Below, in pieces: positions 18,003 to 26,452 of a stretch of 64,000 nucleotides of DNA; position 1 is the first letter of the stretch; each line of letters starts with the position of its first letter. A program made the position numbers and the translations under genes. This DNA is from Pricia mediterranea. GTDB taxonomy: Bacteria > Bacteroidota > Bacteroidia > Flavobacteriales > Flavobacteriaceae. The DNA lies in contig NZ_JAVTTP010000001.1 in the NCBI RefSeq assembly GCF_032248455.1, forward strand, positions 2,354,501-2,418,500, written 5' to 3'. The notes under the pieces were generated by a model, which was given only the letters and a program-made list of their open reading frames with translations, searched no databases and was not told the DNA's origin.

Positions 18003-19061
18003 TTACTCCGTTACCGACCCCTGACAACTGCTTCCGGCCCCGGCCGTACAGCCGTAGCAATGTTGCGAAACGACGATGTTTCTATCGTTGAGCACATCTT
18101 CATTGTAATCCTTGATATGTTTGACCTTACTGGCCACCTTTAGATCGAGCATTTGGTTGAAATCGCAATCGTAGAGCCAGCCGTCCCAACCTACGGAAAT
18201 GGTATTCGTGCACATCAGGTTCTCGACCGCTGCGGGATTATAGGCTTCCACTAGGGCATACATATAGTCCTCATAATTCTCCGAGGCGATGAGATAGTCC
18301 AAAAAACGGGCGATGGGCAGGTTCGTGATAGCGAAGAGATTGTGAAAACGGATGTCGAAATCTTCTATCAGGGCTTTTTTAAAGTCCCGCTCCATAGCCG
18401 TTTGATTCCCGGGAAGGTAGGCCCCGGAGGGATTGTAGACCAAATCCAGCCGCAGGCTACTATCGGGCATGCCGTATCCGACCGCGTTCAAATCTTGCAG
18501 GGCGGTGATGGATTTATCGAAGACCCCGTTTCCACGTTGTTTGTCCGTTTTCCCGCGGGTGTAATGCGGCATGGACGAGATGACGTGAACGTTGTGCTTT
18601 TTGAAAAATTCCGGGAGGTCGTAGTATTTTTTGTTGGCCCGGATAATAGTCAGATTGGAGCGGATGATGAAGTCCTCAATACCGGCTTGGGCGGCTTCTT
18701 CGACGAACCAACGAAAATCAGGATTCATTTCGGGTGCCCCCCCGGTGAGGTCCAAGGTGTGTGCCCCCGTGTTCTTGATGACTTCAAGGCATTGCCGCAT
18801 GGTCTCCCGGGTCATAATTTCTTTCCGGTCGGGGCCGGCATCAACATGGCAGTGCGCACATACCTGGTTGCACATATACCCGACGTTGATCTGTAGGATT
18901 TCCAATTTCTTCGGCCGAAGCGGAAATTTGCCGATGTTTTCGATTTTATCTTTAAAATATGGCAGTTCCCCATCGGCGAAGACACCTCCGTTCAAAATAT
19001 CGAGCTGGGTATTGTTCTCCGCAAGCCTGTTATGTCTTGCCTTTAGCGATTTTGTAGCCAT
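18003..19061 (-). CDS. arsS: Arsenosugar biosynthesis radical SAM protein ArsS
   Basis: A 352-residue radical SAM enzyme. The [4Fe-4S] motif is CNQVCAHC (Cys64, Cys68, Cys71), followed by HVDAGP and LDLTGGAPEMNP, both specific to this family; the C-terminus has HCYGCTAGAGSSC, the extra Cys-rich region of ArsS. ArsS transfers a 5'-deoxyadenosyl group to dimethylarsenite, the committed step toward arsenosugars, after arsenite methylation by ArsM. No arsM lies in the window. The preceding gene on the same strand is an AhpD-like protein of the kind that accompanies arsS, separated by 186 bp. Cysteine, not selenocysteine, occupies the visible positions. Confidence 0.92.
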   Translation of the reverse strand: MATKSLKARHNRLAENNTQLDILNGGVFADGELPYFKDKIENIGKFPLRPKKLEILQINVGYMCNQVCAHCHVDAGPDRKEIMTRETMRQCLEVIKNTGAHTLDLTGGAPEMNPDFRWFVEEAAQAGIEDFIIRSNLTIIRANKKYYDLPEFFKKHNVHVISSMPHYTRGKTDKQRGNGVFDKSITALQDLNAVGYGMPDSSLRLDLVYNPSGAYLPGNQTAMERDFKKALIEDFDIRFHNLFAITNLPIARFLDYLIASENYEDYMYALVEAYNPAAVENLMCTNTISVGWDGWLYDCDFNQMLDLKVASKVKHIKDYNEDVLNDRNIVVSQHCYGCTAGAGSSCQGSVTE

Positions 19062-19247
19062 TTGTTTTGTAAAAATTAAAATTTCGAGGGATGGGCAGGC
19101 GCGATTTCCATACTTTTTCTACCCTATTATAGTGGCCTCGATGGAGTTTTCGACCGCAAACTTCGTGAGCTCTCTGTTTAAAGAGGATGTTTTCCTGGCG
19201 GCCGAACCAGAAATTCTGATTAGGCCCCAGTGTTTTTACCTCTCGAC

Positions 19248-19583
19248 TTACATGGAAAGCTTGTTATACTTGTTCATCATCTGCACCCCGTGCACCAAGG
19301 TCGCCCCACTTTCTATGGCCGCCCCGGCGTGAACGGCTTCCATCATTTCTTCTTTCGTGATGCCTTTTTCGAGTCCGTCTTTGGTATATGCATCGATACA
19401 ATAGGGGCATTTGACCACGTGGGAGACGGCTAGGGCAATCAGGGATTTCTCACGGGCGGACAGGGCCCCTTCCTCGAAGACCTTTCCGTAGTAGTCGAAA
19501 AACTTTTCGCCAAGCTCTTCGCTCCATTCCGTAATCTTTCCAAATTTCCGCAGATCTGCTGCGTCGTAATAATTATTTGCCAT
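19248..19583 (-). CDS. AhpD-like peroxidase-related protein of arsenosugar clusters
   Basis: A 111-residue carboxymuconolactone decarboxylase/AhpD-fold protein. It has the redox pair CPYC (Cys59, Cys62) and the family helix AREKSLIALAVSHVVK. In AhpD the pattern is C-x2-C-x3-H; here the His position is Tyr (CPYCIDAY), so proton relay may differ. The form and the position just upstream of arsS match the arsenosugar-biosynthesis-associated peroxidase-like family. It could reduce or protect an arsenic thiol intermediate, but the reaction is not established. A decayed coding stretch ends 5 bp before its ATG, suggesting it was once second in an operon. Confidence 0.85.
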   Translation of the reverse strand: MANNYYDAADLRKFGKITEWSEELGEKFFDYYGKVFEEGALSAREKSLIALAVSHVVKCPYCIDAYTKDGLEKGITKEEMMEAVHAGAAIESGATLVHGVQMMNKYNKLSM

Positions 19584-19588
19584 TATCG

Positions 19589-19833
19589 TTAAGATTTTAT
19601 TTGCTGCAATTCTTCTGCGTTATGTTTCGGAAAATTCGTCAGAAGGTCGGCAAACCGATTGCTCCCATGTCCTTTTAGGTTTTCTTCCCTTGAAAACTCG
19701 ATTCCTACCCTATCCTTATCGGATTGGACGGTATTGGGCGGGACCCTGCCTCGGCGGATTGTCCAATCTTGATTTTTGGCAGCTGGTTACCATTGTTCCC
19801 TATTCCTTTTGTCATTTGGTCAGAAACGTCCAT
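19589..19833 (-). pseudogene. Decayed, frameshifted gene upstream of the AhpD-like gene
   Basis: This fills the 345-bp gap between trpS and the AhpD-like gene. On the minus strand, from a TAA at 19589-19591 back to about 19786, there is a 65-codon frame with protein-like composition ending GSNRFADLLTNFPKHNAEEL then QQIKS. Just upstream another frame begins with ATG at 19833 (MDVSDQMTKGIGNNGNQL) and runs to overlap it. The two together look like one small gene split by a frameshift. The stop lies 5 bp before the AhpD-like ATG, the spacing of an operon partner. I do not recognise the family. Chance open frames are possible because the stretch is short. Confidence 0.4.
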
Positions 19834-19928
19834 TTTGCTCCACAAGTTAAGGAAATGGATAGGATAAGGACCTAAACCCAAGTTAAAACGGCAGAAGCCG
19901 CTCTGATCTTATAAGGTTTATGCTTCAA

Positions 19929-20897
19929 TTAATATCCCAGTTTCGTCCTTACCCTTTCCAAAACATCGTCCGCGACTTTCCGGGCTTTTGCCGCTCCCAC
20001 GGCGAGTGCTTCGTCGACCTCATCCAGATGGTTGATGTAGTAATCGTACTTTTCCCGGGCATCGTCGAACCTCTGGAGTATAAGCTCGTACAGCGCTTGT
20101 TTGGCGTGGCCGTATCCGTAGTTTCCGGCCAGATAATTGGCGCTCATTTCCTCGATTTGCTCCACCGAGCCTAAAAGTTTGTAAAGCGCGAAGATAGTGT
20201 CGTTCGTCGGATCTTTTGGATCTTCCATGGGGGTGCTATCAGTCTGTATCCCCATAATCTGTTTGCGCAACTGTTTGTCCCTCTGAAAAAGGTTGATGAG
20301 GTTGCCCCTGCTTTTGCTCATCTTTTTGCCGTCGGTACCGGGAATGTACATGGCCTGTTCCTGAACCTTGCCTTCGGGAAGTACGAAGGTCTCGCCCATC
20401 TGGGCGTGGAAACGGGAGGCCACGTCCCGGGTCATTTCGATATGTTGCAGCTGATCTTTACCTACGGGCACGATATTGGCGTCGTACAGGAGTATATCCG
20501 CCGCCATCAGCATAGGATAGTTAAAGAGGCCAGCATTGACATCCTCCAAACGATCGGCCTTGTCCTTAAAGGAATGGGCTAGGGTCAGGCGCTGATAGGG
20601 GAAAAAGCAGCTCAAGTACCAGGTAAGCTCCGTAGTCTGGGGCACATCGCTCTGGCGATAGAAAACGCTCTGATCGATATCGAGGCCGAAAGCCAGCCAT
20701 GTAGCCGCAATCGAATAGGTATTCTGCCGCAGTAAATCGGCATTTTTTATTTGGGTCAACGAATGCATATCCGCAATAAAAAGAAAGGATTCGTTGTTTG
20801 GGTCCTGCGCCATTTCGATGGCCGGTTTTATCGCGCCCAAAATATTGCCCAAATGCGGGGTGCCCGTACTCTGTATGCCTGTTAATATTCTTGCCAT
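19929..20897 (-). CDS. trpS: Tryptophan--tRNA ligase
   Basis: A 322-residue class I aminoacyl-tRNA synthetase that charges tRNA(Trp). The HIGH-equivalent is TGTPHLGN at residues 11-18 and the KMSKS loop is GKKMSKSRGN near 195. MARILTGIQSTGTPHLG is the standard N-terminus. Length and motif spacing match bacterial TrpRS. A -7 element lies about 150 bp upstream, so the mRNA should have a long leader. The gene is divergent from plsC. Confidence 0.97.
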   Translation of the reverse strand: MARILTGIQSTGTPHLGNILGAIKPAIEMAQDPNNESFLFIADMHSLTQIKNADLLRQNTYSIAATWLAFGLDIDQSVFYRQSDVPQTTELTWYLSCFFPYQRLTLAHSFKDKADRLEDVNAGLFNYPMLMAADILLYDANIVPVGKDQLQHIEMTRDVASRFHAQMGETFVLPEGKVQEQAMYIPGTDGKKMSKSRGNLINLFQRDKQLRKQIMGIQTDSTPMEDPKDPTNDTIFALYKLLGSVEQIEEMSANYLAGNYGYGHAKQALYELILQRFDDAREKYDYYINHLDEVDEALAVGAAKARKVADDVLERVRTKLGY

Positions 20898-21044
20898 TCC
20901 TTATAAAAACATTAAAGATTCCGGCAGTGTCCGCACCGATTTAGGCCACAAAGGGAGAGGCCAAGGTCGTAAGGTCATCTGCCCATCGGACAGGGCCATA
21001 CCCATTACAATCCTAATGGTCGAGGTTCTGCCAAAATGGAAGCG

Positions 21045-21052
21045 CAAAGATA
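21045..21052 (-). promoter_or_regulatory. -7 element TATCTTTG upstream of trpS (minus strand)
   Basis: The minus strand reads TATCTTTG, an exact TAnnTTTG match. It would start transcription about 140 nt before the trpS ATG. No clear -33 TTTG is visible. The implied leader contains GC-rich complementary segments but no recognised riboswitch. Confidence 0.45.
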
Positions 21053-21093
21053 ATGAAATCGGGCGTACTCCTTAAAATTATTACTTTTGAAGG

Positions 21094-21843
21094 ATGCTTT
21101 CCCTTCTTAAAAAAATAGGCTACACCCTATATCGTATTTGGTTCTACGTTCTGGTGGCCGTGCCCATCCTGGTTTTCTTCCCGTTGTTGTTGGTGACTAC
21201 ACTTTCCGAGAAATGGTATCCGCGTTTCTTTTGGTTGGCGCGCAATCTGTGGGCCATCCCTATTTTATATGGGATGGGCTGCCCGCCAAAGGTCGAATGG
21301 GAACAGCGGATGCAACGCGGAAAAAGCTATATGCTGGTGGCCAACCATACCAGCATGCTCGATATTATGTTGATGCTCTACATCAGCAAAAATCCCTTTG
21401 TATTCGTGGGAAAGAAGGAGCTGGTCTCCATTCCCCTTTTCGGGTTTTTCTATAAGCGTGTCTGTATCATGGTGGACCGGGAGGATACCAGAAGTAGGAC
21501 GGGTGTATACCGGCGGGCCCAAAGACGACTGAACCAGGGCCTGAGCATTTGCATTTTCCCCGAAGGCGGGGTGCCCGACGACGAGTCCGTTTTACTCGAC
21601 GAATTTAAGGACGGTGCCTTTAAGATGGCCATCGCCCATAACATTCCCGTGGTGCCGATGAGCTTTCTCGACAACAAAAAACGCTTTTCGTTTACATTTC
21701 TAAGCGGCGGTCCGGGAAAGGTACGGGCCAGAGTCCACCATTTTTTTGAAACGGAACTTTTGGGCGAAGAGGATAAGGGCAAGCTTAGGGAAGATGTTAG
21801 GGAGGTTATTCTAGAGGAGTTGATGAAAAAAGGCGACTTTTAA
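21094..21843 (+). CDS. plsC: 1-acyl-sn-glycerol-3-phosphate acyltransferase
   Basis: A 249-residue membrane-associated acyltransferase. An N-terminal hydrophobic segment (about 12-32) is followed by the catalytic NHTSMLD (H-x4-D, about residue 82) and the substrate-binding FPEGGVPDDE (about 154), both diagnostic of the PlsC family. It acylates lysophosphatidic acid to phosphatidic acid in phospholipid synthesis. A TACTTTTG box at 21082-21089 sits immediately before the ATG; if used, the mRNA would be almost leaderless. The gene is divergent from trpS. Confidence 0.93.
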   Translation: MLSLLKKIGYTLYRIWFYVLVAVPILVFFPLLLVTTLSEKWYPRFFWLARNLWAIPILYGMGCPPKVEWEQRMQRGKSYMLVANHTSMLDIMLMLYISKNPFVFVGKKELVSIPLFGFFYKRVCIMVDREDTRSRTGVYRRAQRRLNQGLSICIFPEGGVPDDESVLLDEFKDGAFKMAIAHNIPVVPMSFLDNKKRFSFTFLSGGPGKVRARVHHFFETELLGEEDKGKLREDVREVILEELMKKGDF

Positions 21844-21906
21844 GTTCCTTGCTCTGAGCACAAGCCCTTAAAGGAGAATTAGATTTTGTTTGCAGGCCAT
21901 TAGCCA

Positions 21907-23556
21907 TTAAAACCTAAAATTAAGCCCGCTATAAACCCCGATCGAAAAAGGACGAAAATCGCCCGATACATTCGAAAAGGTGTTCAGCTGATACTTAAAA
22001 ATCGGCTCAATGTTCAGTTGTACATTTGGCGTAAACCGGTAGTTGACCCCGAAGCCGACGTTGACACTGAAATTTATATCGTTCAGGTTGCGGGCTTCCC
22101 CGATTGCCGTTGTCAGCGCCCCCGAGCTAAGGGTAACGTTGTTGTCGATGAGGAACAACGAACTAATCCCGCCGACCAGATGGATGCCAAATTGACGCTG
22201 TAATAGGGCGTAGTCGAGTTCCAATGGCACTTCAAGATAGCCGAAGCGTTGGGCAATCCTACCCTCTTGAAACTCGTCCATTGTACTGAACTCGGGAGCG
22301 AAATTCTCAGTGACATCTGAATTGGCGATCGGACTGTTCGCAGCAAGGGTTTCTAAGCTACCGCTGCGTTCGATGTTTTGTAAGCGTCCGTTGGAAGAGG
22401 CCGCCAAGGTCGGCGAAAACCCTACGTTGTTCGTGTCATAACCGTACTCGGTCTTGTGAAGGCCCGAGCGCACACTCAATTTTTCAGAAAGGGCGTAGGC
22501 AATGGACAGGCCGTAGCTCAGATTGGTACTTCCGGACTTGGCGTTCGGCGAAAAACCGGGGTCTATGGGAGAGCCTTCCCCCAAGGCATTAAAGTAAACG
22601 GGAGCAACATTCGGCCCGGCCGACCAGCGACTAGGGGATGCGCTGGTTAGCTTTTCTACCTTTTCCCGATCTTCAAGGACTTCGAAAATGGACCTTTTAT
22701 TGTCGTCAACGCTATCATTGGCTTTTATAGGGTCATCCTTATCCATCGGAAGGCCTAGGGCAATCGCCTTATCGGATTTCTCCAAACTTTTTCTCCGATC
22801 ACTTTCGGATGTAGCCAGTTTGTTTTGGTCTCCATTGTTAGGAACCCTTCTTAAAGGATTGGCCCTTGAAGCATCTGTTTCTCTCGTGTCGTCGACCTCT
22901 TCAGCGCGATTTGCTCGATTGGAGGCGAGCTGGTTTTTGGAATTTGGGGTCGCTCCTAAATCCTGATCGGTTTTCTTTTCAGGGGACGCGGCGTCATCCG
23001 CGTTAGATTCATCCGGTTCCGCGGTAATTTGATTTGGAGTTTCATTTCCGCCAGTTGCCACGGCTTGTTTTGTGTCTTGTGCAACTTGTAAGTAATAGTT
23101 CTTTGAATTTGTGGTATCACCGCTCCTGGATATTTTTGAATCCCGAGCGGGGACCCCGGGATTATTAGAAATAGAATACTTTCCGCTATTTTTCTCTCTC
23201 TCATCTTCCGGACTCGCGACTACGGTGTTTTCGTTGCCTTCAGGAACCCTCAAAGCATCCATTCGCTCTTCTTTGCCATCTGTATCCAAACCATCCCGTA
23301 CTGCATCTTCAGTCGTTGAATTGTCGGAATCGGTGATCGGAGTTTCATCCGAAGCAGGACTAAGCATAAAAAACGCGAATATCGCAATGGCCAGAACCGC
23401 GGCGGCCCCGCTCCATCGCCACCATATCGGAATCACACGAGTCTTCCGCTTTTTGTCCAGCGTATTTTCGATAGCCGTCCATACCCTTTCATCCGGGGTC
23501 TCCAGGAGGGACTCCAACCTTTCCCGAAAGAGATCGTCTATGTTTTTTTTATCCAT
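21907..23556 (-). CDS. Putative trans-envelope protein: cytoplasmic anti-sigma-like N-terminus, single TM, linker, beta-barrel-like C-terminus
   Basis: A 549-residue protein with four parts: a cytoplasmic helical segment of about 42 residues (IDDLFRERLESLLETPDERV), a single membrane helix near 47-66, a long charged Ser/Asp/Asn-rich low-complexity linker (about 70-310), and a C-terminal 230-residue region of alternating polar/hydrophobic strands (for example YGLSIAYALSEKLSVRSG and a terminal GVYSGLNFRF) like outer-membrane beta-barrels. It follows the ECF sigma gene by 21 bp. The layout fits an anti-sigma factor fused through the periplasm to an outer-membrane domain, but neither sigma binding nor barrel formation is proven. 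Flavobacterial homologues are usually labelled outer-membrane beta-barrel proteins. Confidence 0.6.
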   Translation of the reverse strand: MDKKNIDDLFRERLESLLETPDERVWTAIENTLDKKRKTRVIPIWWRWSGAAAVLAIAIFAFFMLSPASDETPITDSDNSTTEDAVRDGLDTDGKEERMDALRVPEGNENTVVASPEDEREKNSGKYSISNNPGVPARDSKISRSGDTTNSKNYYLQVAQDTKQAVATGGNETPNQITAEPDESNADDAASPEKKTDQDLGATPNSKNQLASNRANRAEEVDDTRETDASRANPLRRVPNNGDQNKLATSESDRRKSLEKSDKAIALGLPMDKDDPIKANDSVDDNKRSIFEVLEDREKVEKLTSASPSRWSAGPNVAPVYFNALGEGSPIDPGFSPNAKSGSTNLSYGLSIAYALSEKLSVRSGLHKTEYGYDTNNVGFSPTLAASSNGRLQNIERSGSLETLAANSPIANSDVTENFAPEFSTMDEFQEGRIAQRFGYLEVPLELDYALLQRQFGIHLVGGISSLFLIDNNVTLSSGALTTAIGEARNLNDINFSVNVGFGVNYRFTPNVQLNIEPIFKYQLNTFSNVSGDFRPFSIGVYSGLNFRF

Positions 23557-23577
23557 GTAAAAGGCTTAAACGTTTCG

Positions 23578-24177
23578 CTATAAACAGCTCTCCATGAGAA
23601 TAAATAGCAATACCCCGATTATCGGGATGTTGCGCTCGGTCTCGATTTTTTCCTTTAGGCAAAGGCGGGCACGGGCCAGGTTCGATTTTGAAGTGCCCGG
23701 CGAAGTTCCCAACAAGGCTGCAATTTCTTTATGGGAATATCCGTCCAATACATAAAGCGTAAAGGTCAAGCGATATTTATGGGGCAGCTCCTGGATATAG
23801 CCCAAAAGGGTTTCCAGCCTAAGCTGCGAAAAACGGGATTCCACCTCGATCTCGCCTGTGCTTTCGTATCCGTTCGTGCCCTCGTCCTTAAAATTGTCGG
23901 AAACAATTTTTAACCGGCCTTCCTCGCGATATTTCTGCATAATCGTGTTCACGGCGATACGCTTGGCCCATCCTTCGAAGGACCCCGTTGCCTTAAACTG
24001 TCCGATTTTATCGAAAATACATAGAAAGCTGTCGTGCAGATGATCTTCCGCCTCCGTTCGATTGCGCGAATATTTGAGGCAGGTACCGAACAAGGCCGGG
24101 GATAATTCCCGGTACAATCGTTCTTGCGCCTTCCTGTTGCCTTGTTTGCAGCTTTCGATGAGTTCTTCGAGACCCAA
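23578..24177 (-). CDS. RNA polymerase ECF sigma factor
   Basis: A 199-residue sigma-70 family ECF factor. Region 2 contains AEDHLHDSFLCIFDKIGQF and FEGWAKRIAVNTIMQKYRE; region 4 contains LDGYSHKEIAALLGTSPGTS and SNLARARLCLKEKI, a typical helix-turn-helix. The start is TTG (MGLEELIESC), as no ATG is in a suitable place. It is the first gene of a two-gene unit with the putative trans-envelope partner, the usual sigma/anti-sigma order. A -7-like element is found about 40 bp upstream. Target genes are unknown. Confidence 0.92.
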   Translation of the reverse strand: MGLEELIESCKQGNRKAQERLYRELSPALFGTCLKYSRNRTEAEDHLHDSFLCIFDKIGQFKATGSFEGWAKRIAVNTIMQKYREEGRLKIVSDNFKDEGTNGYESTGEIEVESRFSQLRLETLLGYIQELPHKYRLTFTLYVLDGYSHKEIAALLGTSPGTSKSNLARARLCLKEKIETERNIPIIGVLLFILMESCL

Positions 24178-24212
24178 AATCCTTAGTTAAGTTAACTGCG
24201 GGATTCGCAGTT

Positions 24213-24220
24213 CAAAGATA
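24213..24220 (-). promoter_or_regulatory. -7 element TATCTTTG before the ECF sigma gene (minus strand)
   Basis: TATCTTTG on the minus strand, 36 bp before the TTG start. A TTTG lies only 8 nt further upstream, too close for a classical -33 box, so the element may belong to another holoenzyme or be weak. Confidence 0.4.
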
Positions 24221-24266
24221 ATACCAAACTAAATTCGACCTACGCATCCCGATGTGGGTTCGAGAA

Positions 24267-24701
24267 CTACCGGCGGTGCTTTACGGGAACTTCGATTTCC
24301 AAGAATTCGGGCTCCCCGTTTTCATCGTCCCCGGTGTAAAATTGAAAAACATACGGGTTGCTATAGATGACCTCGAACTGGAAAGAATCTTGGATCGAAT
24401 CGTTTACCGCTTCACAGGGTCCCTCGTCCAATACGATACCGATGGCCGCTACCGTTCGAATGTTCGTCGAGTCGGTAAAGGAGCGCCTCACATCGAAGGT
24501 TTCGGAATAGGTGCAGTCGTCGGGTCTCAGTAAGTTGACATCGACTTTATAGACCCTGCCCAATTCGAAGGTATCGGGTAAACTGGCGTTGACCGTTTTC
24601 AACGTGGTGTACTTGAAATTGGTCTGATCGTCATCGATACTGCAGGATGCGGCAAGTACCGCCAAGCCGATAACGAAAAAAAATAAAAAAGCTCTTTTCA
24701 T
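24267..24701 (-). CDS. Putative lipoprotein, unknown function
   Basis: A 144-residue exported protein: hydrophobic signal and lipobox LAASC (Cys20) followed by acidic SIDDD, typical of flavobacterial surface-exposed lipoproteins. Two further Cys (in PDDCTYSE and EGPCEAVN) may form a disulfide. The rest is probably beta-rich with no motif I recognise. It lies upstream of the ECF sigma gene on the same strand, 89 bp away, and could be either a target or an unrelated gene. Confidence 0.75.
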   Translation of the reverse strand: MKRAFLFFFVIGLAVLAASCSIDDDQTNFKYTTLKTVNASLPDTFELGRVYKVDVNLLRPDDCTYSETFDVRRSFTDSTNIRTVAAIGIVLDEGPCEAVNDSIQDSFQFEVIYSNPYVFQFYTGDDENGEPEFLEIEVPVKHRR

Positions 24702-25162
24702 CTGTTAGTTTTTACTGATAAATAAATAAGGTTTTGCCCGAATTTTTGGGCGGTCCTTCGAGCCAATTGACGGGGTCGCCAATGCTCCGAACTCACCTCG
24801 TGGTACGGGTTCTTGTCTAATAGATGTAAGAATCTGGGAACGGTTGCGTGGAAAGCGGGACTATTTTCTCTTTACGTGTTCGGATGGATGTCAAACATAA
24901 TAAAGGCACAATGCCTACAGAAAGCGTTGTGCCTAATTTTAAAAGATGCTTGCCTGCATTCTTACCAAGAAGTAAAAAAGGAGATAAGACTGTAGGACTT
25001 AGGAGGTAAGACCTTTAATTTTTTCACAAAGCCGACTGTTTTCACAGCCTTTTAGTTCCTTGTCCTATATATCTTTCAGTCCTACGTCGTGTTTTGGCTC
25101 CGTAGCGGCTGAGCCTGAAATTTTATCGCTCACTGGCTTTATGTCTGCTAGCCGTGAGCGGA
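24702..25162. other. 461-bp intergenic region downstream of recA
   Basis: No convincing gene is present; the small frames here have poor codon usage. A strong inverted repeat lies at 24905-24933 (GGCACAATGC, 9-nt loop, GCGTTGTGCC, one mismatch), and a second at 25096-25115 (GGCTC, 10-nt loop, GAGCC) followed on the plus strand by an AT-rich run. They may be terminators or remnants of mobile sequence. Confidence 0.5.
25127..25160 (-). terminator. Probable recA terminator hairpin
   Basis: CGCTCAC-T-GGCT and AGCC-GTGAGCG form an 11-bp stem with one bulge and an 11-nt loop, starting 3 bp after the recA stop. On the minus strand it is followed by TAAAATTT rather than a pure U run, so it may be a weak intrinsic terminator. 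Confidence 0.5.
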
Positions 25163-26176
25163 TCAGTCGTTCAACGCCCCAATGGCATCGCGAATCTTGT
25201 CGTCGAGTTCCTCTAGGAGCTCGGGATTGTCAAGTAAAAGGCGTTTGACGGCGTCCCTGCCCTGTCCGAGCTTTGTATCTCCGTAGCTGAACCACGAGCC
25301 GCTTTTTTTGACAATTTCATACTCCACCCCGAGGTCGATGACCTCTCCGACTTTAGAGATGCCTTCCCCGTACATGATATCGAATTCCGCTGTCCTGAAA
25401 GGGGGCGCCACCTTGTTCTTGACGACCTTGACCCGGGTCTTGTTCCCTTTGACGTTGCCATCGGTATCCTTGATCTGGGTCGAGCGGCGAATATCCAACC
25501 GCACCGAACAATAGAATTTGAGGGCATTGCCGCCGGTGGTGGTCTCGGGATTTCCGAACATCACACCTATTTTTTCCCGCAATTGGTTGATAAATATAAC
25601 CGTACACTTGGTTTTACTGATCGAGCCGGTAAGTTTTCTCAGGGCTTGGGACATCAACCGGGCGTGCAAGCCCATCTTTGAGTCGCCCATCTCGCCTTCG
25701 ATCTCGCTTTTCGGGGTCAGGGCGGCTACGGAATCGACTACTACGATATCGATGGCGCCCGAACGGATCAGATTGTCGGCGATTTCAAGGGCCTGTTCCC
25801 CGTTGTCGGGCTGGGATATGATAAGATTGTCGATATCGACGCCGAGTTTCTCCGCATAAAAACGGTCGAAAGCGTGTTCCGCATCTATAAAAGCGGCAAT
25901 GCCGCCGGCCTTTTGCGCTTCTGCCATCGCGTGCAGGGTCAAGGTCGTCTTTCCCGAAGATTCCGGACCGTATATTTCGACGACGCGTCCACGGGGATAG
26001 CCGCCCACCCCTAACGCAATATCCAGTCCTAAAGAACCGGACGGTATCGAATCGACATCTTCTACCACGCTGTCGCCCATTTTCATCACGGCGCCCTTGC
26101 CGTAGGTTTTGTCCAATTTGTCAAGGGTCAGTTTAAGGGCTTTTAGTTTTGCATCTTTTTCTTTGTCGGAGCTCAT
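25163..26176 (-). CDS. recA: Recombinase RecA
   Basis: RecA forms ATP-dependent filaments on single-stranded DNA and catalyses strand exchange. The chosen ATG gives [20 protein letters not shown] and 337 residues, the usual length; an in-frame ATG nine codons upstream is less likely. Walker A is GPESSGKTT (about 66-74), the glutamate catalytic region is FIDAEHAFD, loop L2 follows [19 protein letters not shown]. The C-terminus is acidic. The 5' region carries an inverted repeat; the divergent gene is trhO. Confidence 0.98.
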   Translation of the reverse strand: MSSDKEKDAKLKALKLTLDKLDKTYGKGAVMKMGDSVVEDVDSIPSGSLGLDIALGVGGYPRGRVVEIYGPESSGKTTLTLHAMAEAQKAGGIAAFIDAEHAFDRFYAEKLGVDIDNLIISQPDNGEQALEIADNLIRSGAIDIVVVDSVAALTPKSEIEGEMGDSKMGLHARLMSQALRKLTGSISKTKCTVIFINQLREKIGVMFGNPETTTGGNALKFYCSVRLDIRRSTQIKDTDGNVKGNKTRVKVVKNKVAPPFRTAEFDIMYGEGISKVGEVIDLGVEYEIVKKSGSWFSYGDTKLGQGRDAVKRLLLDNPELLEELDDKIRDAIGALND

Positions 26177-26198
26177 ATTGGAGTGGTTTAAATTACAG

Positions 26199-26230
26199 CT
26201 CAAAAGCTATGGTTGATACGTGCTTTTGAG
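26199..26230. promoter_or_regulatory. 9-bp inverted repeat in the recA 5' region
   Basis: CTCAAAAGC (26199-26207) and GCTTTTGAG (26222-26230) are perfect complements separated by 14 nt, 22 bp upstream of the recA ATG. A second perfect palindrome ATGCTTGGAAGCAT lies at 26253-26266. Either could be an operator or an mRNA hairpin; neither is a known SOS box that I recognise. Confidence 0.35.
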
Positions 26231-26405
26231 ACTTCATTTTAATTGAAAGTGGATGCTTGGAAGCATGTTTTTTAAGGATGGCTAATTTACCATTTCTTTT
26301 TGCATTTCTTACTCTTCGGATGGAATTTCTGTCCGTCATTTCGTTCAAAACCACGATAGTCACGTTAGGATACTTCCTTCCTATCCAAAAATCCGGGGAT
26401 TCCCT

Positions 26406-26413
26406 TATCTTTG
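26406..26413 (+). promoter_or_regulatory. -7 element TATCTTTG before trhO
   Basis: TATCTTTG is an exact TAnnTTTG match, 39 bp before the trhO ATG. A -33 TTTG is not evident. Confidence 0.45.
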
Positions 26414-26452
26414 CAGCCAAAATAATTCTTCAAACTTAACTATTGGTATAGC

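Noticed and set aside
18342-18896. 184-codon plus-strand frame opposite arsS
   Set aside because: arsS carries intact radical SAM motifs; the antisense product has no recognisable features.
21082-21089. TACTTTTG as the plsC promoter
   Set aside because: It is only 4 bp from the ATG, which would give an almost leaderless mRNA, and there is no -33 box; noted in the plsC entry but not listed as a promoter.
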